Shown: positions 25,201-35,055, counted from the first letter of the stretch. The stretch: 64,000 bases of DNA from Streptomyces chartreusis NRRL 3882 (GCF_900236475.1 NZ_LT963352.1:4108501-4172500), one strand, 5' to 3'. Numbers and translations are program-made. The notes: a model not told the origin generated them from the sequence alone.

Positions 25201-25303
25201 CCCGGCGGAGCGGGGTGCCGCCCCCGCCCACCCTCCCCCGAGCTCTCGGCTTCGCTCGAGCAGGGAGATCCCCATCGCCCCAGGCGGCACGCATGCCCGC
25301 GGG
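25201..25303. repeat. Dispersed intergenic hairpin element (copy B)
   Basis: CCCGGCGGAGCGGGGTGCCGCC, through CGCCCACC, to CGCCCCAGGCGGCACG and TGCCCGCGGG matches copy A at 21323-21388. Copy B also has an extra block (about 25232-25275) with the small stem CGAGC / GCTCG and flanking CTCCC / GGGAG. GTGCCGCC and GGCGGCAC form the outer stem. It lies between converging genes (25165 and 25312) and probably ends both transcripts. The same kind of element is scattered through Streptomyces intergenic regions. Confidence 0.7.
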
Positions 25304-25311
25304 CCATGCGA

Positions 25312-26472
25312 TTACGACGCCGCCAGCACGCCCGTCCAGTAGACCGTCCCCGCGCACGCGTTGGACACGGTCACCGAGGCCGCGCCCGAGCCGGTTGCCG
25401 GGGTGTACGTCACCGCCACGCTGCCTTCGGCCGTGCCGTCCTCGCCAACCAGCTGAGGGGCCGTGCCCGTGTCGCCGCCGGTGGAGGTGCCGCCCGTGGC
25501 GCCGCTGTCCTGCGTCGGTGTGGGGTCGGGAGTGGGGTCGCCCGGGTCGCCCGGGTCACCGCCGGGGGTGGGACAGGTCTCCGTGGGGACCCAGGCGAAC
25601 TTCACGTCGTAGGCGGCGCCCGGCTGGAGCACCAGCTGAGCGGCCTCCAGGGACGGGTCGGGCAGGCCGGCCGCCGGGTCCCCGGCCGTGTGCCGGGCCG
25701 AACCGACCTTGCTCGTGTCGGCCGAGCCCTGCGCCAGGGCGCTCACGCCGCCGGGGCCCGTGACCGTACAGCTCGCCCCGGAGACGTTGGTGACGCGGAA
25801 GGAGCCGTAGACCGCGCCGGTGGAGTCGGGGGCGACGCTGCTGCCGGCGGCGGGGCCGAGCTGGGCGGCGGTGCACGCCGGGACCCCTGCGGTGGTCGGG
25901 GAGGACGGGCCGGCACCCTGGGACGCGCCGGTCGAGGCGCCGGTGCCCTTGCCTTCCTTGTCCTTCTCCTTCTTGTCGCCCTTGCCCTTGCCCTCGGTCT
26001 TGCCGGGGGAGCCGCCCGCGGTGCTCTCGCCGCCGTCCGGGCCCTTGCCCTGGCTCGCGCCGCCCTGCGTCTGGGAGGCGTGGCCGGCGACGGACGGATG
26101 GGCCTCGGAGCCGGTGGAGTTGGAGACGTGCACCAGGGCGGGGACGGCCGTGCCGATGAACAGCGCGGCGGCGGCCATGCCGACGACGGCCTGCCGCTTG
26201 CGGGTCCGCCGCTGCGGCACCGCCTTCCGCAGATAGTCCAGCGTGCCGTCGCGCGGTTCCACCTCCTGCACCACTTGGTGCAGCATCCTGCGCAGATCCA
26301 GCTCGTCCGAGTCGAGCCCCTGGGGGCTCGGGTCGTCCAGGCCGTGGTTCACAGTTCCGTTCCCAGCGTGCGATTGCTTCGGATCTTGCCCGTGCAGCCT
26401 TGTCGGCTCGTGCCACTCGAAGGGTTCGTGCCGGTCGCGCCCGTCGCGGGGCGCGCCGTTGCCGTCGCTCAT
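25312..26472 (-). CDS. Membrane protein encoded with the sigma factor
   Basis: This 386-residue protein has a cytoplasmic N-terminal part of about 93 residues, with the acidic helical stretch DSDELDLRRMLHQVVQEVEP. A single membrane helix follows at about 95-115, then a long low-complexity Gly/Lys/Glu linker and an extracytoplasmic domain (about 195-386) with several cysteines. The start overlaps the sigma-factor stop as ATGA. An N-terminal cytoplasmic domain followed by one helix is the usual layout of membrane anti-sigma factors, so a regulatory role is inferred, but the zinc-binding HxxxCxxC motif is absent. Confidence 0.75.
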   Translation of the reverse strand: MSDGNGAPRDGRDRHEPFEWHEPTRLHGQDPKQSHAGNGTVNHGLDDPSPQGLDSDELDLRRMLHQVVQEVEPRDGTLDYLRKAVPQRRTRKRQAVVGMAAAALFIGTAVPALVHVSNSTGSEAHPSVAGHASQTQGGASQGKGPDGGESTAGGSPGKTEGKGKGDKKEKDKEGKGTGASTGASQGAGPSSPTTAGVPACTAAQLGPAAGSSVAPDSTGAVYGSFRVTNVSGASCTVTGPGGVSALAQGSADTSKVGSARHTAGDPAAGLPDPSLEAAQLVLQPGAAYDVKFAWVPTETCPTPGGDPGDPGDPTPDPTPTQDSGATGGTSTGGDTGTAPQLVGEDGTAEGSVAVTYTPATGSGAASVTVSNACAGTVYWTGVLAAS

Positions 26473-27143
26473 GCCGGCGCCTCCATGGCCAGCCGGAGCG
26501 CCGCGATGCCGCGCGAACCGTAGGCCTTGACCGAGCCCAGGGATATGCCGAGGGTCTCGGCGACCTGGGCCTCGGTCATGTCCGCGAAGTAGCGCAGCAC
26601 CAGCACCTCGCGCTGGCGGCGCTGGAGGCCCTTCATCGCCTTGATGAGGGAGTCGCGCTCCAGCTGGTCGTAGGCGCCTTCCTCGGCGCTCGCCATGTCG
26701 GGCATGGGCTTCGACAGCAGCTTGAGGCCGAGGATGCGGCGGCGCAGCGCGGAGCGCGACAGGTTGACGACCGTCTGACGCAGGTACGCCAGGGTCTTCT
26801 CGGGGTCGCGGACGCGCTTGCGGGCCGAGTGGACACGGATGAAGGCCTCCTGGACGACGTCCTCGCAGGAGGCCGTGTCGTCGAGGAGGAGGGCGGCGAG
26901 ACCGAGCAGCGAGCGGTAGTGCGCCCGGTAGGTCTCGGTGAGGTGGTCGACGGTGGTCCCGGCCGCGACACCGTCCTCGGCGCCGTCACGCTGGTTCGGG
27001 ATGCGGGCCGGCCGCGCTGCGGGCACGGGCGCGATCACCGGCATGCCACCGGCAGTACCGGGCATGCGGGGTCGTAGAGCCGCCGGACGGGGCGGTCGAA
27101 GGACCGTGCCGCGTGCCGCGCTGAAGTCGAGTACCTCTGCCAC
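26469..27143 (-). CDS. SigE-family ECF RNA polymerase sigma factor
   Basis: This 224-residue protein has an unstructured Pro/Arg-rich N-terminus of about 60 residues. Sigma region 2 follows (YRAHYRSLLGLAALLLDDTASCEDVVQEAFIRV, with the DVVQEAF core promoter-recognition motif), then region 4 (LQRRQREVLVLRYFADMTEAQVAETLGISLGSVKAYGSRGIAAL). This pattern is the SigE family typical of actinobacteria. It starts with GTG at 27143 with no strong ribosome-binding site visible. The membrane-protein gene overlaps its stop. Two small CCCC-loop hairpins lie about 160-200 bp upstream. Confidence 0.93.
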   Translation of the reverse strand: MAEVLDFSAARGTVLRPPRPAALRPRMPGTAGGMPVIAPVPAARPARIPNQRDGAEDGVAAGTTVDHLTETYRAHYRSLLGLAALLLDDTASCEDVVQEAFIRVHSARKRVRDPEKTLAYLRQTVVNLSRSALRRRILGLKLLSKPMPDMASAEEGAYDQLERDSLIKAMKGLQRRQREVLVLRYFADMTEAQVAETLGISLGSVKAYGSRGIAALRLAMEAPA

Positions 27144-27302
27144 GTCTGTTGGACACGCTCACCCCTGTGAGGGTTGTACGTGCCGGGCATCACTTTCACG
27201 CCGACCTTCGTCGTCGACGGTCTACCCGCCTCAGGCAGCACAACCGGTGGTGCATCAAATGCCCTCATGCGTCCCGCTCTTCCCCTATGTCCATATGTGA
27301 TC

Positions 27303-27340
27303 GGGCGTCCCCACGCCCGGTTCCAGGCGTCCCCACGCCT
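27303..27340. promoter_or_regulatory. Two tandem CCCC-loop hairpins upstream of the sigma factor
   Basis: GGGCGT-CCCC-ACGCCC (27303-27318) and AGGCGT-CCCC-ACGCCT (27325-27340) are two 6-bp stems with identical loops and a 22-bp period. They lie 160-200 bp upstream of the sigma start. They could be a paired operator or leader RNA structure. Confidence 0.4.
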
Positions 27341-27381
27341 GAATGCACGTCCCGCGGCCCGGAAGGGCGACCGCAAAGACG

Positions 27382-27417
27382 CTCCCCGCCTTCCGCGCGG
27401 TTGCGGAGGGCGGGGAG
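27382..27417 (-). terminator. Likely ask-asd operon terminator
   Basis: CTCCCCGCC-T-TCCGC / GCGGA-G-GGCGGGGAG forms a 15-bp stem including one G-U wobble, with the 6-base loop GCGGTT. It lies downstream of asd in the leftward direction, beyond the tandem-repeat array, and before the sigma-factor gene. Confidence 0.7.
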
Positions 27418-27545
27418 GTAAATCCTCGGATGCCGATGGGGTCCGGGACAAGTGGTCCGGACCATCGACCGGCTCACATGTCGTACACAGATCCTACAAA
27501 CCCCCTATGACACATGGCGGGGGATTTCGGCGTGGCGAAACTTCA

Positions 27546-27906
27546 CGAAAGCCCGGCGACCACCGGCTCGGCACGTCACGAAGGCCGGCGGCCGTCACTT
27601 CGTCAGGTCAGGGAAGCTCGGCGGAGAGCGGGTCCGGCACGTCACGAAGGCTCGGCGGGGAGCGGGGCCGGCGCCTCACGAAAGCCCGGCGAAGCACCAG
27701 CCCGGCACCTCATGAAATCGCGATGGCCGTCAGTCCGGCACGCCGGGAGAGCTCTGCGACCGTCACTTCGGCACGTCGAGGAAGCCCGGCGGCCACCACC
27801 CGGCGCCTCACGAAAACCCGGCAGCCACCACCCGGCGCCTCACGAAAACCCGGCAGCCACCACCCGGCGCCTCACGAAAACCCGGCAGCCACCACCCGGC
27901 GCCTCA
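27546..27906. repeat. Array of ~11 decaying 32-34-bp tandem repeats at the 3' end of asd
   Basis: Units run 27546-27578, then 27579, 27611, 27645, 27679, 27713, 27746, 27779, 27811, 27843 and 27875 to 27906. The plus-strand form starts CGAAAGCCCGGCGGCCACC and ends CGGCGCCTCA. Units 27811-27906 are three perfect 32-bp copies; older units differ by substitutions and 1-2-bp indels. The final CTCA of the last unit is the asd stop region, and the asd codons next to it (CGAAAGCTCGGCGGCCACC) are themselves a unit. The array looks like repeated duplication of the gene's 3' end. It is not CRISPR: there are no unique spacers. Confidence 0.85.
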
Positions 27907-28988
27907 CGAAAGCTCGGCGGCCACCAGTTCGGCGATCTGCGCGGTGTTGAGCGCGGAGCCCTTGCGCAGGTTGTCGCCGCACACGAAGAGTTCGAGCGCC
28001 GTCGGGTCGTCCAGCGCCCGCCGTACCCGCCCGACCCAGGTCGGGTCGGTGCCGACCACGTCGGCGGGGGTCGGGAACTCCCCCGCGGCCGGGTTGTCGA
28101 ACAGCACGACACCGGGCGCTGTGGCAAGGATCTCGCGGGCCTTGTCGACGGTGACCTCGCCCTCGAAGCGGGCGTGCACGGTCAGCGAATGCGTGGTGAT
28201 CACCGGCACCCGCACGCAGGTGACGGCCACGGGGAGGTCGGGCAGTCCGAGGATCTTGCGGGACTCGTCCCGGACCTTCAGCTCCTCCGACGACCAGCCG
28301 TCCTCGCGCGGCGACCCGGCCCACGGCACGACGTTCAGCGCGACCGGCTCCGGGAACGGCCCGGTGCTGTCCCCCACGGCCCGCCGTACGTCACCGGGGC
28401 TGGTCCCCAGCTCCGTGCCGGCGACCAGGGACAACTGCTGCCGCAGCGTCGCCACGCCCGCGCGGCCGGCGCCGCTGACCGCCTGGTAGGAGGAGACCAC
28501 CAGCTCGCGCAGCCCGAACTCGGCGTGCAGCGCGCCCAGGGCCACGATCATGGAGAGCGTCGTGCAGCTGGGGTTGGCGATGATCCCGCGCGGGCGCATC
28601 CGCACGGCGTGCGGGTTGACCTCGGGCACCACGAGGGGCACCTCCGGGTCCATCCGGAACGTGCCGGAGTTGTCGACCACCACCGCGCCCTTGGCGGCGG
28701 CCAGCGGCGCCCACCGCTCGGCGACCTCGTCGGGGACGTCGAACATGGCGACGTCGACCCCGTCGAAGGCCTCCTCGGTGAGCGCCACGACCTCGGTCTC
28801 CTCGCCGCGCACGGCCAGCTTGCGGCCGGCCGAGCGCGGGGAGGCGATCAGTCGGATCTCGCCCCAGATGTCCGCCCGCTGGGACAGGATCCGGAGCATG
28901 ACCGTGCCGACGGCCCCGGTCGCTCCCACGACGGCGAGCGTCGGCCGCCCGGACCGGCCGGGCCCGTCGGCCCGTCGGAGGTCGGCCA

Positions 28989-28989
<1 letters not shown>
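27904..28989 (-). CDS. asd: Aspartate-semialdehyde dehydrogenase
   Basis: This 361-residue enzyme reduces aspartyl phosphate to aspartate semialdehyde with NADPH, for Lys/Met/Thr/diaminopimelate synthesis. The nucleotide-binding motif VVGATGAVGTVML is at about 20-32, the catalytic Cys142 sits in ANPSCTT, and SYQAVSGAG follows. Length is near the usual 340-370. The ATG at 28989 shares its A with the ask stop (TGATG), so asd is translated directly after ask. The last codons belong to a 32-bp repeat that continues beyond the stop. The N-terminal 15 residues are a non-conserved extension. Confidence 0.96.
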
Positions 28990-30266
<1,277 letters not shown>

Positions 30267-30501
30267 GTGCGCTCCTCGCTCAATCCGTCTCTATCCGCTC
30301 ATACGCATTCGTACTGCGGTCGGCTCAGTCTAACGAGCGTCCGAAAAACCCTTCCGCGATATCGCATGCTGAGATTTCCGGGCCACTCGTCCAGAGCTGC
30401 TCATGCCCATCTGGGCACAGGCCACGCGAGAAAGTGCCCGGCGTCACAATCGCACGTGGGCTCGGCATGGTGACTCAACTTTCAAGCATTATGGTTCGCC
30501 T

Positions 30502-31221
30502 GTGCGCGTACTTCTGGTGGAAGACGATGAACCGGTCGCCGAGTCCCTCAGACGCGGCCTGAAGCGCTACGGCTTCGAGGTCGAGTGGGTCACCACGGGC
30601 CAGGCGGCCCTGGACCACACGGGCCCCTACGACGTCGTCCTGCTGGACCTCGGCCTGCCCGACACCGACGGCCTGGACGTCTGCAAGGTACTGCGCGAAC
30701 GCGGCGACGTCCCGATCATCGTGATCAGCGCGCGCAGCGACGAGACGGACCGGGTGGTGGGCCTGGAGATCGGCGCGGACGACTACGTCTCCAAGCCGTT
30801 CGGCGTCCGCGAGGTCATCGCCCGCATCCGGGCGGTCATGCGCCGCGCGCAGCCGCGCACCCCCGCCGCCGACGCGCCCGAGAACGGCCCCGACCGCTAC
30901 GGCCCCCGCCTGACCGTCGACCGCAAGGCGGCCCGGGTACGGCTCGACGGCCAGGAGGTGGCCCTCGCACCCAAGGAGTACGACCTCCTGGCCTTCCTCA
31001 CCGAGGAGCCCGGGGCGCTGATGTCGCGCGAGCAGATCATGGAAGCGGTCTGGGACGCGAACTGGTTCGGTCCGACGAAGACGCTGGACGTGCACGTGGC
31101 GGCGCTGCGGCGGAAGCTCGCGGGCGCGATCACGATCGAGGCGGTGCGCGGGGTCGGCTTCCGGCTGGAGATCGTCAAGGACGGCGGCGGCGACGCGAGC
31201 ACGGACAGCGGCGCCTCATGA
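30502..31221 (+). CDS. OmpR-family response regulator
   Basis: This 239-residue protein begins at GTG 30502 (VRVLLVEDDEPVAES). The receiver domain has phospho-acceptor Asp49 (VVLLDLGLPDTDG) and Lys in YVSKPFG. A winged-helix domain from about residue 135 contains LAPKEYDLLAFL and ends VRGVGFRLEI. No ribosome-binding site is visible; the -10-like CATTAT ends about 10 bases before GTG, so the mRNA may be leaderless. The stop overlaps the kinase ATG. The regulated function is unknown; the kinase sensor gives no clue. Confidence 0.93.
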   Translation: MRVLLVEDDEPVAESLRRGLKRYGFEVEWVTTGQAALDHTGPYDVVLLDLGLPDTDGLDVCKVLRERGDVPIIVISARSDETDRVVGLEIGADDYVSKPFGVREVIARIRAVMRRAQPRTPAADAPENGPDRYGPRLTVDRKAARVRLDGQEVALAPKEYDLLAFLTEEPGALMSREQIMEAVWDANWFGPTKTLDVHVAALRRKLAGAITIEAVRGVGFRLEIVKDGGGDASTDSGAS

Positions 31222-32588
31222 TCCGCCAGCTCGTCCGCAGTTACATCTTCCTCGTCGCGATCGCCATCGCCCTGTTCACGGTGCCGGTGGCCTTCTCGCT
31301 CACCGCCCAGTTGCGGGGCGACACCGAGGGGTCCGTGCTGCGCGAGGCCAAGACCATGGCGCTGCTGCTGGCCAACGGCGACTCCACCTCGTGCGAGGCG
31401 CTCCAGAAGATGGCCACCGCGTACGCCGCCGAGACGCCCGGCGACGTCCAGGTGACCGGGGCACCGGGCTGCGCGACGGGCCTGCTCCGCCCGAGGGAGG
31501 ACGCGGCCCTGACCGCGGCCCTCGACCGGAACCACGTGACGACCGACTGGGGCTCCTCCTTCATCTGGGGTCCCGAGCTGGTGATCACGGTCCCCGCCAA
31601 GACGGCCGCCGAGGACCGGGTCGTCGGTGCCGTGCGCATCGTCTACTCGACGGACGAGATGACCGACCGCCTGTGGACGATCTGGGGCTTCCGGGCGATC
31701 CTCGCGGTGCTGGTCCTCGTGGTGGCCGCCCTGCTCGGCGCGGGGGTGGCGCGCCGCCTCACCCGCCCGCTGCGCCAGCTCAACGACATGGCGAGCAAGT
31801 TCAGCGACGGCGACCTGACCGCCCGCTCTCCCGTGACGGGTCCGCCGGAGACCCAGACGCTGGCGCGCACGCTCAACCAGGGCGCGGAACGCCTGGACAC
31901 GCTGATCGCGGCCCAGCGCATCTTCGTGGCGGACGCCTCGCACCAGCTGCGCACCCCGCTCACGGCCCTGCGGTTGTCCCTGGACAACATCGCGGACGGT
32001 GTGGACGACGAGTTCGTACGGGAGGACGTGGAGCAGGCCACCGCCGAGGTGGTCCGGATGAACCGCCTGGTCAACGGCCTGCTGGTGCTGGCCCGGGCCG
32101 AGGCGAAGGTGACGGTCGCCGAGCCGCTCCCGCTGCTGGACATCGTGCGGGAGCGGCTCGCCGTGTGGAGGCCGGCCGCCGACGAGCGCGGAGTCACCGT
32201 CGCGCTCAGGGGGAGTGTCGACGGCCGGCCGGCTGTGCTGTCCAGCTCCGGTCATCTGGACCAGATGCTGGACAACGTGTTCTCCAACGCCCTGGAGGTC
32301 TCACCGGACGGCGGGACGATCACCGTGCGGGTGGACCCCCGGGGCGATGTGGTGGGGGTATCGGTCCTGGACGAGGGACCCGGGATGACGGACGCCGAGA
32401 AGTCCCGCGCCTTCGACCGCTTCTGGCGCGGCCAGGGGCTGACCGGGAAGGGCGGTTCCGGTCTCGGTCTCGCCGTCGTCAAGCAACTGGCGACGGACGA
32501 CGGCGGGACCGTGGCCCTGACGGACGCGCCCGGGGGCGGTCTGTGCGTGACGATCACCCTCCGGGCGGCCCACCGGGGTGCCGGCTGA
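31218..32588 (+). CDS. Sensor histidine kinase
   Basis: This 456-residue kinase has TM1 at about 7-27 and an extracytoplasmic loop of about 125 residues with two cysteines. TM2 lies at about 155-178 and a HAMP linker follows (RRLTRPLRQLNDMASKFSDGDL). HisKA is FVADASHQLRTPLTAL with His242, and HATPase_c shows NVFSNALEVSPDG, DEGPGM and GGSGLGLAVV. It pairs with the regulator at 30502-31221 by a 4-bp overlap. The variant SHQLRTPL box is typical of many Streptomyces kinases. Confidence 0.93.
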   Translation: MIRQLVRSYIFLVAIAIALFTVPVAFSLTAQLRGDTEGSVLREAKTMALLLANGDSTSCEALQKMATAYAAETPGDVQVTGAPGCATGLLRPREDAALTAALDRNHVTTDWGSSFIWGPELVITVPAKTAAEDRVVGAVRIVYSTDEMTDRLWTIWGFRAILAVLVLVVAALLGAGVARRLTRPLRQLNDMASKFSDGDLTARSPVTGPPETQTLARTLNQGAERLDTLIAAQRIFVADASHQLRTPLTALRLSLDNIADGVDDEFVREDVEQATAEVVRMNRLVNGLLVLARAEAKVTVAEPLPLLDIVRERLAVWRPAADERGVTVALRGSVDGRPAVLSSSGHLDQMLDNVFSNALEVSPDGGTITVRVDPRGDVVGVSVLDEGPGMTDAEKSRAFDRFWRGQGLTGKGGSGLGLAVVKQLATDDGGTVALTDAPGGGLCVTITLRAAHRGAG

Positions 32589-32595
32589 CCCCGAC

Positions 32596-33141
32596 TCACC
32601 CCTCCGGCATCTTCGAGGAGTGGTGGTTCACGATCAGCCACGTGCCGTTCGGCTGCTTCTCGTAGGCGTACGTGTAGCGGGCCTTGACGGTGCTCTTCGC
32701 GCCCGTCTCGTGGTCGGTGAGCGCGAACTCGTACACACCGGCGTCGATGGCGGTGTTGTGGTCGAGAACGTTGACGACCGACTCGACCTTCGTGCCGACC
32801 GGCTTGTTCTGGAGGAAGTGCTCGAAGTAGTCGACGATCTCGGCTCTGTCCGTACGGACGTTGTTCGAGACGGTCGGCAGCAGGACGGCGTCCTTCGCGT
32901 ACAGGTCGGCGACCTTCTGCGGGTCGCCGGTCTGCAGCGCCGCGTTCCACTGGTCGAACAGCCCGAGCACCTGCGCCTTGGTGGCCGTCTTGGCGGACTT
33001 CTTCGCGGAACTGCCGCGCGAGTCGGCTCCGGCGACTCCGGCGCCGGCCACGAAGGTGCCGGCGGCGAGGACGGCCACCGCGGTGGTGACGGCGACGCGC
33101 TTGCGTATGGACGTGGCTGCGGGGCGACGGGTCATCATCAT
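32596..33141 (-). CDS. Secreted SgcJ/EcaC-family (NTF2-like) protein
   Basis: In this 181-residue protein, the signal peptide covers about 1-40 (basic MMMTRRPAATSIRKR, then a hydrophobic core and AGADS). The C-terminal 125 residues form an NTF2-like fold: VLGLFDQWNAALQTGDPQKVADLYAKDAVLL and YTYAYEKQPNGTWLIVNHHSS, as in SgcJ/EcaC and CaMKII-association-domain proteins. Enzymatic activity is not established for most of these. It converges on the kinase gene with only 7 bp between the stops. Single gene. Confidence 0.88.
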   Translation of the reverse strand: MMMTRRPAATSIRKRVAVTTAVAVLAAGTFVAGAGVAGADSRGSSAKKSAKTATKAQVLGLFDQWNAALQTGDPQKVADLYAKDAVLLPTVSNNVRTDRAEIVDYFEHFLQNKPVGTKVESVVNVLDHNTAIDAGVYEFALTDHETGAKSTVKARYTYAYEKQPNGTWLIVNHHSSKMPEG

Positions 33142-33325
33142 CTCCGGTGAGATCGAGGGGAGTTGACTTACTCCGCTTCTTCTGCGGTGGAAGTGACTCC
33201 AGGTTCGCTTTTCACCGGTTAGGGGCCGTGCAGGTGTCGTACAGGGGACGTCCAGGATGTGGCCAACTCACTCGGGGTGAGGCATCCGTTACGTCCGGCA
33301 GGGCGAAAGGCCACCGCCGACGTGC

Positions 33326-33742
33326 TCAGGTGTCTCCCGTCGAGGCGGAGCCGATGTCACCGCCCGCGGCGATGGAACGCTCGCCGGAGGCGGTGACGTT
33401 CCGGGGCTGCGGAGGGGCGGGGGCGGGAGAGGGGTTCGCCGGCGGGGCGGACGCGGGGGCTCCCGGGCCGTCACCGGTCGAGACCGTTCCGATGTTCCCG
33501 CCCGCGGCGACGGACCTCGTACCGCTCGCGTTCACCGTCGTACCACCGGACGTACCGTCCTGGCCCTGGAATCCGGCGTACACCGCGAGCGCCAGCCCGA
33601 TCAGCGCGGCGACGCCGCCGGCCACACTGGCCCAGGGATCCGCCGCCTCGACGTCCAGGACAGCTCCGACGACAAGCCCCGCGGCACCGGCGGCACAGAG
33701 CCCGATGCCCGTCCACATCAACACCTTCGACTGACCGGTCAT
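33326..33742 (-). CDS. Membrane protein with two SVAAGGNIG-type repeats
   Basis: This 138-residue protein has two membrane helices (about 8-29 and 38-60), then a soluble tail with two copies of a short motif: ASGTRSVAAGGNIGTVSTGD and ASGERSIAAGGDIGSASTGD. A Pro/Ala-rich linker separates them. The motif recurs in many Streptomyces membrane and signalling proteins; its ligand or partner is unknown. The nearby DUF5063 gene is on the same strand but 62 bp upstream, so cotranscription is possible. Confidence 0.7.
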   Translation of the reverse strand: MTGQSKVLMWTGIGLCAAGAAGLVVGAVLDVEAADPWASVAGGVAALIGLALAVYAGFQGQDGTSGGTTVNASGTRSVAAGGNIGTVSTGDGPGAPASAPPANPSPAPAPPQPRNVTASGERSIAAGGDIGSASTGDT

Positions 33743-33803
33743 ACGGCCATCATCGCGCTCGGGGACCGGCTGTGGTGAGGAAAGCCGTTGCGGCGGAGGG
33801 CGG

Positions 33804-34463
33804 TTACTTGGCCGGGCCGAGGCCCAGCGGGCCCGCGATCTCCTCCGCCATCACCCTGCCCGCCTCGATCTCCAGGGTGTCGTCGCCCATGTCCTGGTCC
33901 GTGTCGAGGCCGTCGAGTTCGGCCAGGGGCTGGTTGAGGCGGACGTGGGCGAGGACCGACTGGAGGGCCCGGAGGGTCGCGGAGGCGGTGGAGCCCCAGT
34001 TGGAGAAGTAGGAGAACTGCCACCACCACAGGGCCTCCGTGGTGCGGCCCGCCCGGTAGTGGGCCATGCCGTGGCGCAGGTCGGTGATGACGTCGGTGAG
34101 GTCGTCGGAGATACGGGCCGGGACCGGAGCCTTGCGGGGCTCGTAGGGGTCGAAGACCTCCGAGTAGACGTCGATCGGGTCGAGGAGGCGGGCCAGGTTC
34201 TCGCGCAGTTCGTCGACGTCCGGCTCGGGGCCCGAGTCGGGCTCGTAGCGCTCGTCGGGCACGATGTCCTCGTGCGCGCCGAGACGGCCGCCGGCCAGGA
34301 GGAGTTGGGAGACCTCCAGGAGCAGGAAGGGGACGGCCGACTCCGGCTCGTCGCCCTTCGCGATCTCCGTGACGGCGACCAGGAAGCTCTCGACCTGGTC
34401 CGCGATCTGGACGGCGAAGTCGTCCGGGTTCTGGTCGGTCGCGTGCAGCGTGGCGTCAGACAT
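33804..34463 (-). CDS. DUF5063 protein
   Basis: This 219-residue acidic cytoplasmic protein is mostly helical. Conserved-looking stretches are FLVAVTEIAKGD, LLEVSQLLLAGGRLGA and ALWWWQFSYFSNWGSTASATLRALQSVL. The family is unique to actinobacteria and regularly lies next to recR. It overlaps recR by 8 bp. Whether it assists recombination repair is unknown. Confidence 0.85.
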   Translation of the reverse strand: MSDATLHATDQNPDDFAVQIADQVESFLVAVTEIAKGDEPESAVPFLLLEVSQLLLAGGRLGAHEDIVPDERYEPDSGPEPDVDELRENLARLLDPIDVYSEVFDPYEPRKAPVPARISDDLTDVITDLRHGMAHYRAGRTTEALWWWQFSYFSNWGSTASATLRALQSVLAHVRLNQPLAELDGLDTDQDMGDDTLEIEAGRVMAEEIAGPLGLGPAK

Positions 34464-35055
34464 CTAGGAGTCGTCTCCCCTCGAAGGCGCGACCGAGGGT
34501 CACCTCGTCCGCGTATTCCAGGTCGCCACCCACCGGGAGGCCGCTGGCCAGGCGGGTGACCTTCAGGCCCATGGGCTTGATCATGCGGGCGAGGTACGTG
34601 GCGGTCGCCTCGCCTTCGAGATTCGGGTCCGTGGCGAGGATGAGCTCCGTGACCGTGCCGTCGGCCAGGCGGGCCAGGAGTTCCCTGATCCGCAGGTCGT
34701 CCGGCCCCACCCCGTCGATCGGGCTGATCGCGCCGCCCAGGACGTGGTACCGGCCCCGGAACTCACGCGTGCGCTCGATCGCCACGACGTCCTTCGGCTC
34801 CTCGACCACGCAGATGACCGCCGGGTCGCGGCGCGTGTCGCGGCAGATGTTGCACAGCTCCTCCTGCGCGACGTTGCCGCAGGTCGCGCAGAAGCGGACC
34901 TTCGCCTTGACCTCCATGAGGGCCTGGGCGAGCCGCCGTACGTCCGTGGGCTCGGCCTGCAGGATGTGGAAGGCGATCCGCTGCGCGCTCTTCGGACCGA
35001 CGCCGGGCAGCCGCCCCAGCTCGTCGATCAGGTCCTGGACCACGCCTTCGTACAA
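34456..35055 (-). CDS. recR: Recombination mediator RecR
   Basis: This 199-residue protein has a helix-hairpin-helix (LIDELGRLPGVGPKSAQRIAFHIL) and a C4 zinc finger (CATCGNVAQEELCNIC). The Toprim domain carries ICVVEEPKDVVAIERT, and a Walker-B-like segment follows near LATDPNLEGEATATYLA. It acts with RecF/RecO to load RecA on gaps. ATG at 35055. DUF5063 overlaps its 3' end, while ybaB lies 100 bp upstream, the usual recR-ybaB neighbourhood. dnaX is not present. Confidence 0.96.
   Translation of the reverse strand: MYEGVVQDLIDELGRLPGVGPKSAQRIAFHILQAEPTDVRRLAQALMEVKAKVRFCATCGNVAQEELCNICRDTRRDPAVICVVEEPKDVVAIERTREFRGRYHVLGGAISPIDGVGPDDLRIRELLARLADGTVTELILATDPNLEGEATATYLARMIKPMGLKVTRLASGLPVGGDLEYADEVTLGRAFEGRRLLDV

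Noticed and set aside
21500..25357. 1285-codon frame for the S9 peptidase
   Set aside because: The upstream part is the shadow of the methyltransferase and SURF1 genes; ATG 23353 starts the family-like protein.
27546..27906. Possible CRISPR array
   Set aside because: Units are contiguous with no unique spacers and they overlap the coding end of asd; no cas genes are present.
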